Below, piece after piece: positions 51,743-61,043 of a DNA stretch of 64,000 bases. Numbering within the stretch: position 1 is the stretch's first letter; each line of letters begins with the position of its first letter. The notes under the pieces are model-generated. The model searched no databases and had not been told where the DNA came from. It worked only from the letters and a program-made list of their open reading frames with translations. A program made the translations under genes and the position numbers. Source of the DNA: an uncultured Clostridia bacterium (lineage in GTDB: Bacteria; Bacillota; Clostridia; Oscillospirales; Ruminococcaceae); contig CANQTP010000006.1 in assembly GCA_947626755.1 (NCBI GenBank), positions 1 through 64,000 on the forward strand, in the 5' to 3' direction.

Positions 51743-54139
51743 ATGGTTCCTGTAATAAGTAAAGAGGATTTTCAGCAAAAACTGCTGAATGAGCTTCAGG
51801 TGGGCTTCAACGTTACCCCCGCAGAAGCTTCCGACAACCAGTTCTATAAGGCTCTTTCTTCGGTAGTGGTAAGCATTCTCCGCGAGAGAAGGCATAAATT
51901 CCGCACCAAGAATCAGTCCGCAGGCAGAAAGGAAGTTTATTACCTTTCTATGGAGTTCCTTATGGGACGTTCCCTGAAAACAAGCCTTTTCAACCTGAAT
52001 ATCAATGAAATGGTAAACGAGATATTCAAGGAGTGGGACGTTAATCTCGAAAGGATCTATGAATACGAGCCCGACGCGGGTCTGGGAAACGGCGGTCTGG
52101 GACGTCTTGCCGCCTGCTATCTGGACGGTCTTGCTACCGACGGCTACCCCGCAATGGGATATTCGATATGCTATGAATACGGTATCTTCAAGCAGAAGAT
52201 CGAGGACGGCTGGCAGACTGAACTTCCCGACAACTGGCTGCCCGGCGGCGAAAGCTGGCTCGTTCCCAGACTTGACAAGGCGATAGACGTACACTTTGAG
52301 GGCGATCTTACCGAATACTGGGACGATAAGTACCACCACATTTCCTATACGAATTACAACACCGTGCAGGCTGTTCCTTATGATATGTATGTTCCCGGCT
52401 ACGGAAATGACGCGGTGTCCGTTCTGAGACTGTGGCAGGCTAAAGCTCCCTCTTTCGACATGGCAATGTTCAATCAGGGCGACTATGCAAAGGCTTTGAG
52501 TCAGAATACCGTTGCGCAGGCAATTTCAAAAGTCCTTTACCCTAACGACAATCACCTTGAGGGAAAAAGTCTCCGTCTCCGTCAGCAGTATTTCATGTGC
52601 GCCGCTTCCGTGGGCGATATTGTCGACAGGCACATGAGAGTTTACGGAACTCTTGACAATCTCCATGAGAAAGTCGCTATCCATATAAACGATACCCACC
52701 CCACACTTGCCATTCCCGAACTGATGAGAATACTCCTTGACGACTGCGGCTACAGCTGGACAAAGGCATGGCATATCGTTACAAATACATTTGCATACAC
52801 GAACCACACCGTTCTGGCAGAAGCTCTGGAGAAGTGGGACGTCAACCTTGTAAAACAGATAATCCCCAGAATTTTCTCCATTATCGTTGAGATCAACAAC
52901 CGCTACTGCGCGGATCTTATGGAACGTCTCGGCGACAGCGCGAAAGTTACAAGAATGTCAATTATCCAGAATAATCAGATCCACATGGCACTGCTCTGCG
53001 TTTGCGCTTCCCACAGCATAAACGGCGTTTCAAAACTTCATTCCGATATTATCAAGAAAGATGTTTTCAAGAACGAGTACGCCGACACGCCTTACAAGTT
53101 CAAGAATGTTACCAACGGTATCGCTTACAGACGCTGGCTTTTACAGTCCAATCCGGGACTTACCAAGCTGCTTGAAGATACCATCGGCGACGGTTTCAAG
53201 AAAAATGCGGGAGAACTCATCAATCTGAATAAGTTTGAGAACGACAAGGACGTTATTTCCCGCCTTGCCGACATCAAGAAGCAGAATAAAGAGCGTTTTG
53301 CAAAATATGTCAAGAGCAATTTCGGAACGGTTCTCAACACCGACGCTATCTTTGATGTTCAGGTAAAACGTCTCCACGAATACAAGAGACAGCATCTTAA
53401 CGTGCTGAATATCATCGCGGAATATAACAAGCTTCTTGAAGATCCCGATATGGAATTTATCCCCAAGACATATATTTTCGCGGCGAAAGCTGCTCCGGGA
53501 TATTACCTTGCAAAGCAGATCATCAAGATGATCTGGGCGCTTGGCGAGGAGATAAAGAAGAATCCCAAGATCAACGAGAAATTGCAGGTATTCTTCCTTG
53601 AAGACTACCGCGTTTCCCTTTCCGAACTGCTGATGCCCGCCGCGGAAGTTTCCGAGCAGATCTCCCTTGCGGGAAAAGAAGCATCGGGAACAGGAAATAT
53701 GAAGCTTATGCTTAACGGCGCACTCACTCTCGGAACGCTTGACGGTGCGAACATAGAGATCAAAGATCAGGTCGGAATAGACAACATCTTTATTTTCGGA
53801 ATGACCGCCGATGAAGTTCTTGCAAAACAGGCGCAGGGTTATCACCCCGAGGAATACTGTGCAAATAATGATGTTATCGACAAGGCTATAAATAAGATGT
53901 ATCACGGAATAAACGGCTGCACATTTGAGGAAGTTGCAAACTCCCTGAAGTTCAAGGATCCGTACATGGTACTTGCGGACTTTGACGCATATCAGAGCGC
54001 GCAGCAGTATGTTTCTGAATGTTACAAGGACGTTTCCAAGTGGAACAAGATGTCGCTGCACAACATAGCGGGCGCGGGAATATTCTCCGCAGACAGAGCG
54101 GTAGAAGATTATGCCCGTGACATCTGGAAGCTGAAATAA
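51743..54139 (+). CDS. glgP: Glycogen/starch/alpha-glucan phosphorylase (copy 2)
   Basis: YYLSMEFLMGRSLKTSLF, GNGGLGRLAACYLDGLAT, EASGTGNMKLMLNGALTLGTLDGANIEI. Confidence 0.96.
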   Translation: MVPVISKEDFQQKLLNELQVGFNVTPAEASDNQFYKALSSVVVSILRERRHKFRTKNQSAGRKEVYYLSMEFLMGRSLKTSLFNLNINEMVNEIFKEWDVNLERIYEYEPDAGLGNGGLGRLAACYLDGLATDGYPAMGYSICYEYGIFKQKIEDGWQTELPDNWLPGGESWLVPRLDKAIDVHFEGDLTEYWDDKYHHISYTNYNTVQAVPYDMYVPGYGNDAVSVLRLWQAKAPSFDMAMFNQGDYAKALSQNTVAQAISKVLYPNDNHLEGKSLRLRQQYFMCAASVGDIVDRHMRVYGTLDNLHEKVAIHINDTHPTLAIPELMRILLDDCGYSWTKAWHIVTNTFAYTNHTVLAEALEKWDVNLVKQIIPRIFSIIVEINNRYCADLMERLGDSAKVTRMSIIQNNQIHMALLCVCASHSINGVSKLHSDIIKKDVFKNEYADTPYKFKNVTNGIAYRRWLLQSNPGLTKLLEDTIGDGFKKNAGELINLNKFENDKDVISRLADIKKQNKERFAKYVKSNFGTVLNTDAIFDVQVKRLHEYKRQHLNVLNIIAEYNKLLEDPDMEFIPKTYIFAAKAAPGYYLAKQIIKMIWALGEEIKKNPKINEKLQVFFLEDYRVSLSELLMPAAEVSEQISLAGKEASGTGNMKLMLNGALTLGTLDGANIEIKDQVGIDNIFIFGMTADEVLAKQAQGYHPEEYCANNDVIDKAINKMYHGINGCTFEEVANSLKFKDPYMVLADFDAYQSAQQYVSECYKDVSKWNKMSLHNIAGAGIFSADRAVEDYARDIWKLK

Positions 54140-54195
54140 AAAATTTGCCCCTGCCATTTCAATTGACGGGGGCAGGCTTTTAGAATAAATATTGC

Positions 54196-54498
54196 AATTT
54201 TGCGCGAAGCGCAAAATTGAGGAAAAAGTTCGCCAGCCTTTCAAGGCTGCGGGGTCGAGGGGCGGAGCCCCCGCCGCCGCCCGCAGGCGGCGGAATTCCC
54301 CTAATTAAGAGCTCCGCTGGGGGTGAATTGCTGTCGCAGACAGCAAGAGGGGGAAGCCCTGCGATAGAGGGCTTCCCCCTTGAAATAAGCAAATTATTTA
54401 GTTTTTGCCTTTTGAAACAGTCCGGTGGACTGTTTCAAAACAAATTTAAAGTATGTTTTTCGACAGACTGAAACCCCCGCCGAAAACGGCGGGGGTTT
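54196..54498. repeat. Cluster of consecutive hairpins in an intergenic region
   Basis: AATTTTGCGCgaaGCGCAAAATT, CCGCCGCCcgcaGGCGGCGG, TGCTGTcgcagACAGCA, GGGGGAAGCCCTgcgatagAGGGCTTCCCCC, GAAACAGTCCggtGGACTGTTTC, AAACCCCCGCCGaaaaCGGCGGGGGTTT. Confidence 0.75.
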
Positions 54499-54499
54499 G

Positions 54500-54528
54500 T
54501 TGACATTTATCTGAAAAACGGTTATAAT
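54500..54528 (+). promoter_or_regulatory. Promoter of the toxin-antitoxin pair
   Basis: TTGACA-17 nt-TATAAT. Confidence 0.75.
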
Positions 54529-54550
54529 AAAGGTAAAGGAGATGATGTTT

Positions 54551-54799
54551 ATGAGTACAAAAGACATTGTAAAAGCAAAATATCTTGTTGACCCGCGGAA
54601 ATATGCCGTAAGCGTTCTTGCTTCTCTTTCGGACGAGAAAATGATGGAGTTCATAGCATTATTTGCCGATGAAAATACACTTGCCAGACTCGAATGCGAA
54701 ATGCTTGAAAATGATCCTGCAAGCAAAAGATATTCAAGCTTTGATGAGATACTTGAAGAAGTTGAGGCGGAGATGAGAGAAGAAGATGGCGAAGTATGA
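54551..54799 (+). CDS. Putative antitoxin of a type II TA pair
   Basis: Small acidic ORF overlapping a YafQ-like toxin gene; AAGGAGATG RBS. Confidence 0.65.
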   Translation: MSTKDIVKAKYLVDPRKYAVSVLASLSDEKMMEFIALFADENTLARLECEMLENDPASKRYSSFDEILEEVEAEMREEDGEV

Positions 54800-55067
54800 A
54801 CTGGAACAAACTGCTTTTTTTCGCAGAGATCTGAAAAGAGTGATCAAAAGAGGATACGACATTAATTTATTGCGCGAAACTGTAACACAGCTTACCGAGG
54901 GTATAACTTTGCCGGAAAAATACAAAGACCATACTCTTACAGGCAACTGGAAAGGATACCGCGAGTGTCATATCCAACCTGATTGGCTGCTTGTTTATAA
55001 AATCAATAAAAATAAACTCATACTTTCTCTTATGCGAACAGGCACACACAGCGACCTTGAATTTTAA
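54786..55067 (+). CDS. YafQ/RelE-superfamily mRNA interferase toxin
   Basis: FRRDLKRVIKRGYDINLL...LPEKYKDHTLTGNWKGYRECHIQPDWLLVYKI...LMRTGTHSDLEF. Confidence 0.9.
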   Translation: MAKYELEQTAFFRRDLKRVIKRGYDINLLRETVTQLTEGITLPEKYKDHTLTGNWKGYRECHIQPDWLLVYKINKNKLILSLMRTGTHSDLEF

Positions 55068-55072
55068 AATTA

Positions 55073-58000
55073 TCAATTCTTTGCCTTATTCATAATATCT
55101 ATCACCGACTGCATAAGTTCAATGGGCTTCTCTCCTTTGACTTTAACGGCAATGTATGACCTTTCCCCGCCGTTGACGGTAACACGTCCCTTGAATGCGG
55201 ACGTAAGCGCCTGTATCTGAACAATATCCGCAGTTTTCAGATAAAAATACATTATATCTCCATGCTGGGAGATCTCCGTCATGGTGAGCTGACTTGCCAT
55301 GTTCCGCACAAGAGATACGCTTATAAGACCTTGTATCGCCCGCGGCGGATCACCGTAACGGTCGATAAGTTCATCAATAAGTTCCATGCTGTCCTCATTG
55401 CTTCGCAGGGCGGCAATTTTTTTGTACATATCTATGCGCCCCGAAAGGCTTTCAATATAATCATTGGGAATGTATGCGTCTATCCTTACATCTATGAGAC
55501 AATCCTCGGGCTTCGGCGGCGGAGCTTCTCCCCTGCCTTCGGCTATGGCTTCATTAAGAAGCTGTATATACATATCATATCCAACAGCTTCAATATGCCC
55601 GTGCTGCTTTCCGCCCAGAATAGATCCCGCTCCGCGTATTTCCAGATCGCGCATGGCTATCCTGAATCCGCTGCCGAACTGGGTAAATTCGCGAATGGCG
55701 TCAAGACGGCGGGCAGCTATTTCCGTAAGTGCTTTTCCCCGCCTGAATGTGAAATACGCAAACGCTCTCCTGCTTGAACGTCCCACACGTCCGCGGAGCT
55801 GATAAAGCTGAGAAAGTCCAAGATTATCCGCATCTTCAATGATAAGCGTGTTCACGTTGGGAACGTCCACACCTGTTTCAATAAGCGTGGTGCAGACCAG
55901 AATGTCTATCTCATGTTCAAGAAGACTCTGCCAGATCTCCGAAAGCTGATCCTCCGAGATCTGTCCGTGAGCAATTCCTATACGCGCATCGGGGATAAGC
56001 TCCTGCAATTTTGCCGCGCAAAGGTCAATGCTGTCTATGCGGTTGTGGATATAGTATACCTGTCCTCCGCGGCGCAGTTCCTTGTTTATTGCCTGAACGA
56101 TAACTCCCATGTCGTGTTCAATGACATATGTCTGAACGGGGTGACGGTCAACAGGCGGCTCTTCGATAACGCTCATGTCGCGGATACCGCTCATCGCCAT
56201 GTTGAGAGTCCGCGGGATAGGCGTTGCGGAAAGCGTGAGAACGTCCACTCCCGCAAATGCTTCTTTGAACTTCTCCTTATGGGCAACTCCGAAACGCTGT
56301 TCCTCGTCTATGATAACAAGTCCCAGATCGCGGAATTTAACATCTTTCTGCACAAGTCGGTGCGTGCCGATTATCATATCTATTTCGCCGCGCCTGAGCT
56401 GCTTCAGGATCTCTTCCTGTTCTTTTTTGGAGCGGAAGCGGGAAAGCAGTTCTATCTTCATGGGGAAATGTTCAAAACGTTTTAATGCCGTCTGATAATG
56501 CTGCCATGCAAGAACTGTTGTAGGCGCAAGTATCGCGCACTGCTTGCTGTCCTCCATGCACTTGAACGCCGCGCGGAAGGCAACTTCCGTTTTTCCGAAG
56601 CCCACGTCCCCGCAAAGGAGTCTGTCCATGGGAACAGGCTTCTGCATATCTTCCTTTATCTCCTGAGCGGAGCGGAGCTGATCGTCCGTTTCGTTATAGG
56701 GGAATCTTGTTTCAAAATCACGCTGCCAGTCGTCGTCCTCTGAAAAGGCAAATCCCGGAGTCTGACTGCGTTTCGCGTAAAGTTTTATAAGTTCGTCCGC
56801 CATATCCTTGACGGCTTTCTTTACGCGGGCGCGGGTCTTTTGCCAATCAGTTGAAGAAAGCTTATTGAGTTTCACCGAACCGTTGTCGCGGGGACCCATG
56901 TATTTTGAGACTGCATCAAGCTGATTTACGGGAACATAAAGTACGTCCGTTCCCGCGTACTGAATGGTTATATAGTCCTTGGTAACGCCTTCAAGCTCGA
57001 TCTTTTTGATGCCCACAAATTTTCCTATGCCGTAAAGAGCGTGAACTACAAGATCCCCCGGGGCAATATCCGAAAGTGAGCGTATTTCCTCGCCCTTCTT
57101 GGTCTTGCGGAGTTTTTTCTTTGAAACAACAGCACGCGCTTGGGTGATAAGCGCAGTTTTTATATCGGGATAGTCGTAACCTGCGCTTGTGCAGCCCGAC
57201 ATAAGCAGGACATTTCCCGCAGTTAATACGGAATCTTCATTTGCAATGCTGCACTTTATGCCTTCGTCCCGCAGATCCTTTTCAATAATGGGCAGAGTTT
57301 TGTCCGAACCTGCCATCACGGCGACACTGTAACCGCGTTCGCAGAAGTTTTGCAGATCCTCGATAAGCTGTCGGATCTCGCCGCCCCAAGGCGCAGTCTG
57401 ATTTGCGGAAACGGCTATAAGCTTCTTGAAACGCAGATCCGCTCCGCGGGTGAAAGCGTCAAAATGTAACAGCGGGAACGCCGCCGCTTTTGAATAAACC
57501 TCGGGGAAGTTCAGCATATAACCTTCCAGACCCTTGCAGAGTTCTCCCGTTTCAAGAAGGAGTTTGACGTCCTCCATGTGCTGGGAAATTACAGCGCGGG
57601 CTTTTTCGGAAGCATTGAAATATTCGCTGAAAATGACAGGCGAAATATCGGGAAGATAGTCAAAGACAGTTTCCGGCTTTTCATAAGCAAGAGGGATATA
57701 TTTGTCGATGTTGCCAAGTTCAAGACCTGTGCTTGCCCTGTCTATGTCGCGGGAAAGAGCGGCTCGGACGATCTCCGTGCGCTTTCCCCTGACGGAAGCG
57801 GAAAGCTTTTGCAGCGCGGAAACAAGCGCTTCGGAAGATTCAAAAAGCGTTTCGGCGGCAGGGGAAATTTTTATATTCTGAACGGGATCGGTGCGGCGCT
57901 GTGATTCAACATCAAAAAATGAGATGGTGTCTATCTCATCGCCCCACAGTTCGATACGTAACGGAAGTTCTTCCTGAACGGGGAAAATATCAATAATAGA

Positions 58001-58540
58001 CCCGCGTACGGAAAACTGCGAAACGCCTTCCACCTTGTCGCAGCGGGAATATCCTGCGGAAACAAGTTTTCTTATAAGTTCCCCCGTGTCAACTTCCCCG
58101 CCTGCGGAAATGGCAATTGTACGGGAAAGCAGGATATTTTTCGGGATAGTTACCTGCATGACCGCTTCTGCGGAAGCGCAGACAATGATATTTTCGCCTT
58201 CGGCAAGCCGCGAAAGCACTCCGAGACGGGTATGCTCGTACTCGCGGGAAACAGTTTCAACAGCTGTAAAGGTAAAATCCTTTGCAGGGAACACATAGGA
58301 AACCGTTCCGCCTGCAAGGGAATTGATGTCGTCTGTGAGACGTCTTGCGGCGGCTTCGTCGTCGGTGATGATGAGGACTGGAGAATTCCTGCGGGATCTG
58401 AGCAGTCCAAGCGCGAACTGCGCCTTGTGTATCGCGGAAACGCCCGAAACGGCGGCGGGAGTCTGATGTTTTTCCAGAGCGTCCAGCATATCGCGGTACG
58501 GGGTAAAATTTTCAATTGCGGAAATAAAAAGATTTGACAT
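55073..58540 (-). CDS. mfd: Transcription-repair coupling factor
   Basis: GDLVVHALYGIGKFVGI, DRLLCGDVGFGKTEVAFRAAFK, IIDEEQRFGV, LYQLRGRVGRSSRRAFAYF. Confidence 0.97.
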   Translation of the reverse strand: MSNLFISAIENFTPYRDMLDALEKHQTPAAVSGVSAIHKAQFALGLLRSRRNSPVLIITDDEAAARRLTDDINSLAGGTVSYVFPAKDFTFTAVETVSREYEHTRLGVLSRLAEGENIIVCASAEAVMQVTIPKNILLSRTIAISAGGEVDTGELIRKLVSAGYSRCDKVEGVSQFSVRGSIIDIFPVQEELPLRIELWGDEIDTISFFDVESQRRTDPVQNIKISPAAETLFESSEALVSALQKLSASVRGKRTEIVRAALSRDIDRASTGLELGNIDKYIPLAYEKPETVFDYLPDISPVIFSEYFNASEKARAVISQHMEDVKLLLETGELCKGLEGYMLNFPEVYSKAAAFPLLHFDAFTRGADLRFKKLIAVSANQTAPWGGEIRQLIEDLQNFCERGYSVAVMAGSDKTLPIIEKDLRDEGIKCSIANEDSVLTAGNVLLMSGCTSAGYDYPDIKTALITQARAVVSKKKLRKTKKGEEIRSLSDIAPGDLVVHALYGIGKFVGIKKIELEGVTKDYITIQYAGTDVLYVPVNQLDAVSKYMGPRDNGSVKLNKLSSTDWQKTRARVKKAVKDMADELIKLYAKRSQTPGFAFSEDDDWQRDFETRFPYNETDDQLRSAQEIKEDMQKPVPMDRLLCGDVGFGKTEVAFRAAFKCMEDSKQCAILAPTTVLAWQHYQTALKRFEHFPMKIELLSRFRSKKEQEEILKQLRRGEIDMIIGTHRLVQKDVKFRDLGLVIIDEEQRFGVAHKEKFKEAFAGVDVLTLSATPIPRTLNMAMSGIRDMSVIEEPPVDRHPVQTYVIEHDMGVIVQAINKELRRGGQVYYIHNRIDSIDLCAAKLQELIPDARIGIAHGQISEDQLSEIWQSLLEHEIDILVCTTLIETGVDVPNVNTLIIEDADNLGLSQLYQLRGRVGRSSRRAFAYFTFRRGKALTEIAARRLDAIREFTQFGSGFRIAMRDLEIRGAGSILGGKQHGHIEAVGYDMYIQLLNEAIAEGRGEAPPPKPEDCLIDVRIDAYIPNDYIESLSGRIDMYKKIAALRSNEDSMELIDELIDRYGDPPRAIQGLISVSLVRNMASQLTMTEISQHGDIMYFYLKTADIVQIQALTSAFKGRVTVNGGERSYIAVKVKGEKPIELMQSVIDIMNKAKN

Positions 58541-58556
58541 AACTTAATTTTCAACC

Positions 58557-59183
58557 TTAACTGTTATATTTGTTCATAGCTTCATCGGTTCTGCCCTTTA
58601 CCATAAGTTCAAGGGAAGATACTGCTTTGTCTGTGCCTTGCTCCATAAGTTTCCGTTCTTCTTCGGTGAAATGCGACAGCACCCACGCCGCAAGGTCGTA
58701 GTCCTTGTGGGGCTTCTTCCCCACGCCTATTTTTATTCGCGGGAAAGTGTCAAAGCCGGTGAGATAGATAATGGATTTCATGCCGTTGTGACCGCCGTCC
58801 GAGCCTTTTCGGCGGATTCGTATATTTGACGGTTCAAGGCTGATGTCGTCAAAGCAGATAATGACATTTTCGGCGGGGATCTTGTAGAAATTCATGGCTT
58901 CGACGATCGCTTCGCCGCTGTTGTTCATGAACGTTGTGGGTTTCATGAGCAGGCAGGTGACGCCGTTTACTTCCGCAACCGCAGTCAAGGACTTGAACCG
59001 CAGTTTTTTCAGCTGAACGCCGCATTTTGCGGCAAGTTTGTCAAGCGTCATAAATCCTGCATTATGGCGGGTATTTTCGTACTTTTCGCCGGGGTTTCCC
59101 AGACCGGCGATGATATATTCGGGCGAGCCTGCGGGCTCGGATTTTTCTTTGCTTATCTGATTAAAAATATCAAATATACTCAT
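58557..59183 (-). CDS. pth: Peptidyl-tRNA hydrolase
   Basis: IIAGLGNPGEKYENTRHNAGFMTLDKLA; KPTTFMNNSGEAI. Confidence 0.95.
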   Translation of the reverse strand: MSIFDIFNQISKEKSEPAGSPEYIIAGLGNPGEKYENTRHNAGFMTLDKLAAKCGVQLKKLRFKSLTAVAEVNGVTCLLMKPTTFMNNSGEAIVEAMNFYKIPAENVIICFDDISLEPSNIRIRRKGSDGGHNGMKSIIYLTGFDTFPRIKIGVGKKPHKDYDLAAWVLSHFTEEERKLMEQGTDKAVSSLELMVKGRTDEAMNKYNS

Positions 59184-59184
59184 A

Positions 59185-59220
59185 ATAATGCGTAATTCGT
59201 AATGCGTAATTCGTAATTAC
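59185..59220. repeat. Heptamer array (TAATGCG/TAATTCG), left flank of the four-helix-bundle gene
   Basis: taatgcgtaattcgtaatgcgtaattcgtaatta. Confidence 0.88.
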
Positions 59221-59230
59221 ACACTGCAAA

Positions 59231-59585
59231 TTATGATGTTTCCCCCTTCTGTGATTTTGTTATTGACATAAGTATTTTCAGTAATTCCTGACAATCATAA
59301 TATATACTTTCAAATTCCTGTTCGGAAAGATAATTAGTTTCATATAACAATTCGATCCAATATTCTGTTTCACTTGCTTCCTTCAAAGCAATATTCATTT
59401 TTGCATAAAAATCCGATCTGCTCTGACCCCTTACGGCTTCTTTAACATTTGCGCCGATACTTGTTCCGCTTCGCAGAAGCTGCTTTGATAAAATATATTC
59501 TTTCTTTGTACTGCACATATACTGATATAATTTTACGATCCGTACCGCAAATTTTTTACTTTTATCAACAATTATATTTTCTTTC
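59231..59585 (-). CDS. Four-helix bundle protein (23S rRNA IVS / S23 family)
   Basis: SKKFAVRIVKLYQYMCSTKKEYILSKQLLRSGTSIGANVKEAVRGQSRSDFYAKMNIALKEASETEYWIELL. Confidence 0.92.
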
Positions 59586-59616
59586 ATTCTGAACACTACC
59601 TTTAATTTATATTCAA

Positions 59617-59674
59617 AATGCGTAATCTTGCAGAAATTTACAATTGCGAATTACGCATTACAAATTACGAATTA
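59617..59674. repeat. Inverted, degenerate heptamer array, right flank of the four-helix-bundle gene
   Basis: atgcgtaat...gcgaattacgcattacaaattacgaatta. Confidence 0.75.
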
Positions 59675-59734
59675 TAGCAGACTTGCCCCCTCCGGAAGCC
59701 GGAGAGGGTACGAAAAATAAATGTTGTTTTTGCC

Positions 59735-59763
59735 TTGACAGCGAGGCATAAATCCATTATAAT
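59735..59763 (+). promoter_or_regulatory. Promoter of the 57-aa ORF
   Basis: TTGACA-17 nt-TATAAT. Confidence 0.75.
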
Positions 59764-59796
59764 ATAAGTAACAACTATTATAAAGGAGTGAAAAAT

Positions 59797-59970
59797 ATGT
59801 CGGATAAAGAACTTGTAACAATGTTAATAGACATATACACTAACTTGCAGCGCATATTAAGCTCTGATGATATTGAAAAGGAAACCGAGTATCAACTAAA
59901 AGTCGTAAAGGCTAAACTCGAATCAATGGGTGTTGTAACATCGGATCTGAACATCAATAAGAAAAATTAA
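59797..59970 (+). CDS. Hypothetical 57-aa protein
   Basis: AAAGGAG RBS, consensus promoter and terminator; MSDKELVTMLIDIYTNLQRILSSDDIEKETEYQLKVVKAKLESMGVV. Confidence 0.7.
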   Translation: MSDKELVTMLIDIYTNLQRILSSDDIEKETEYQLKVVKAKLESMGVVTSDLNINKKN

Positions 59971-59983
59971 GTTTAAATTGTTT

Positions 59984-60017
59984 GTGCAAAGTCCCGAATG
60001 GGACTTTGCACTTTTTA
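59984..60017. terminator. Intrinsic terminator
   Basis: GTGCAAAGTCCCgaatGGGACTTTGCACTTTTTATTTT. Confidence 0.85.
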
Positions 60018-60019
60018 TT

Positions 60020-60979
60020 TTAATTAAAAATAGTTGAAACGGGCTTGTCGGCGTAAATTCTCTGGATAGCCTGTGCAAATACCGGAGCAACGGGAAGCAC
60101 GGTTATCTTGTCTATCTTCTTCTCTTCGGGAAGCGCAATGGTGTCAAGCAGGATAAGTTCTTTTATAACGCTGCTCTTGATCCTTTCAATGGCAGGTCCC
60201 GAAAGTACACCGTGTGTCGCGCAGGCGTAAACTTCCTTTGCACCGCCTATTTCCATGATGGCTTTTGCCGCGTTGCAAAGCGTTCCCGCCGTGTCGATCA
60301 TATCGTCCACAAGAACGACGCTCTTGCCCCGAACGTCGCCGATAATGTTCATTACCTCGCAAACGTTGGCTTTCTGACGGCGTTTGTCAACAATTGCAAA
60401 GGGAACTCCCAGACGCTGTGCAAAATTCCGCGCTCTCGTTACCGAACCAAGGTCGGGGGAAACTACCATTACATCGTCCTTGCTGTCTCCGAATTTTTCA
60501 ATGAAATATGGCGCAAGGATAGGAACTCCCAGCAGATGATCTACGGGGATATTGAAAAATCCCTGTATCTGCGGGCAGTGCAGATCCATTGAAAGCACTC
60601 TGTCCGCGCCTGCTACCGAGATGAGATCCGCAACAAGCTTTGCAGAAATAGGATCGCGGGCTTTTGCCTTTCTGTCCTGACGGGCATATCCCATGTAGGG
60701 AATTACCGCCGTGATGCGTCCTGCGGAAGCTCTCTTGAATGCGTCTATCATGATGAGAAGTTCCATCATGTGGTCGTTTACGGGAGAACTTGTGGACTGT
60801 ACCACAAATACGTCCGAACCCCTTACACTTTCCTGAATGGAAACGCTTACTTCACCGTCCGAAAACGTCACAACTTCCGACTGTCCCAGAGGAAGTCCCA
60901 GCTGTTTTGCGATCTCGGCGGCTACTGCGGGATTGGAGTTTCCCGTGAAGATCTTAATGTCCTTGCCGTGCAGATTCAT
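60020..60979 (-). CDS. prs: Ribose-phosphate pyrophosphokinase
   Basis: IKIFTGNSNPAVAAEIAKQLGLPLG, YARQDRK, VVLVDDMIDTAGTLCNAA. Confidence 0.96.
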   Translation of the reverse strand: MNLHGKDIKIFTGNSNPAVAAEIAKQLGLPLGQSEVVTFSDGEVSVSIQESVRGSDVFVVQSTSSPVNDHMMELLIMIDAFKRASAGRITAVIPYMGYARQDRKAKARDPISAKLVADLISVAGADRVLSMDLHCPQIQGFFNIPVDHLLGVPILAPYFIEKFGDSKDDVMVVSPDLGSVTRARNFAQRLGVPFAIVDKRRQKANVCEVMNIIGDVRGKSVVLVDDMIDTAGTLCNAAKAIMEIGGAKEVYACATHGVLSGPAIERIKSSVIKELILLDTIALPEEKKIDKITVLPVAPVFAQAIQRIYADKPVSTIFN

Positions 60980-61043
60980 TTTAAATATCCCCTTTACTAT
61001 TAACTTCTTGTATAAAATTTGTCGGAATAAACTCTCCGCAAAA

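Noticed and set aside
53141-54244. 367-aa minus-strand ORF
   Set aside because: Antisense to glgP copy 2; no family resemblance.
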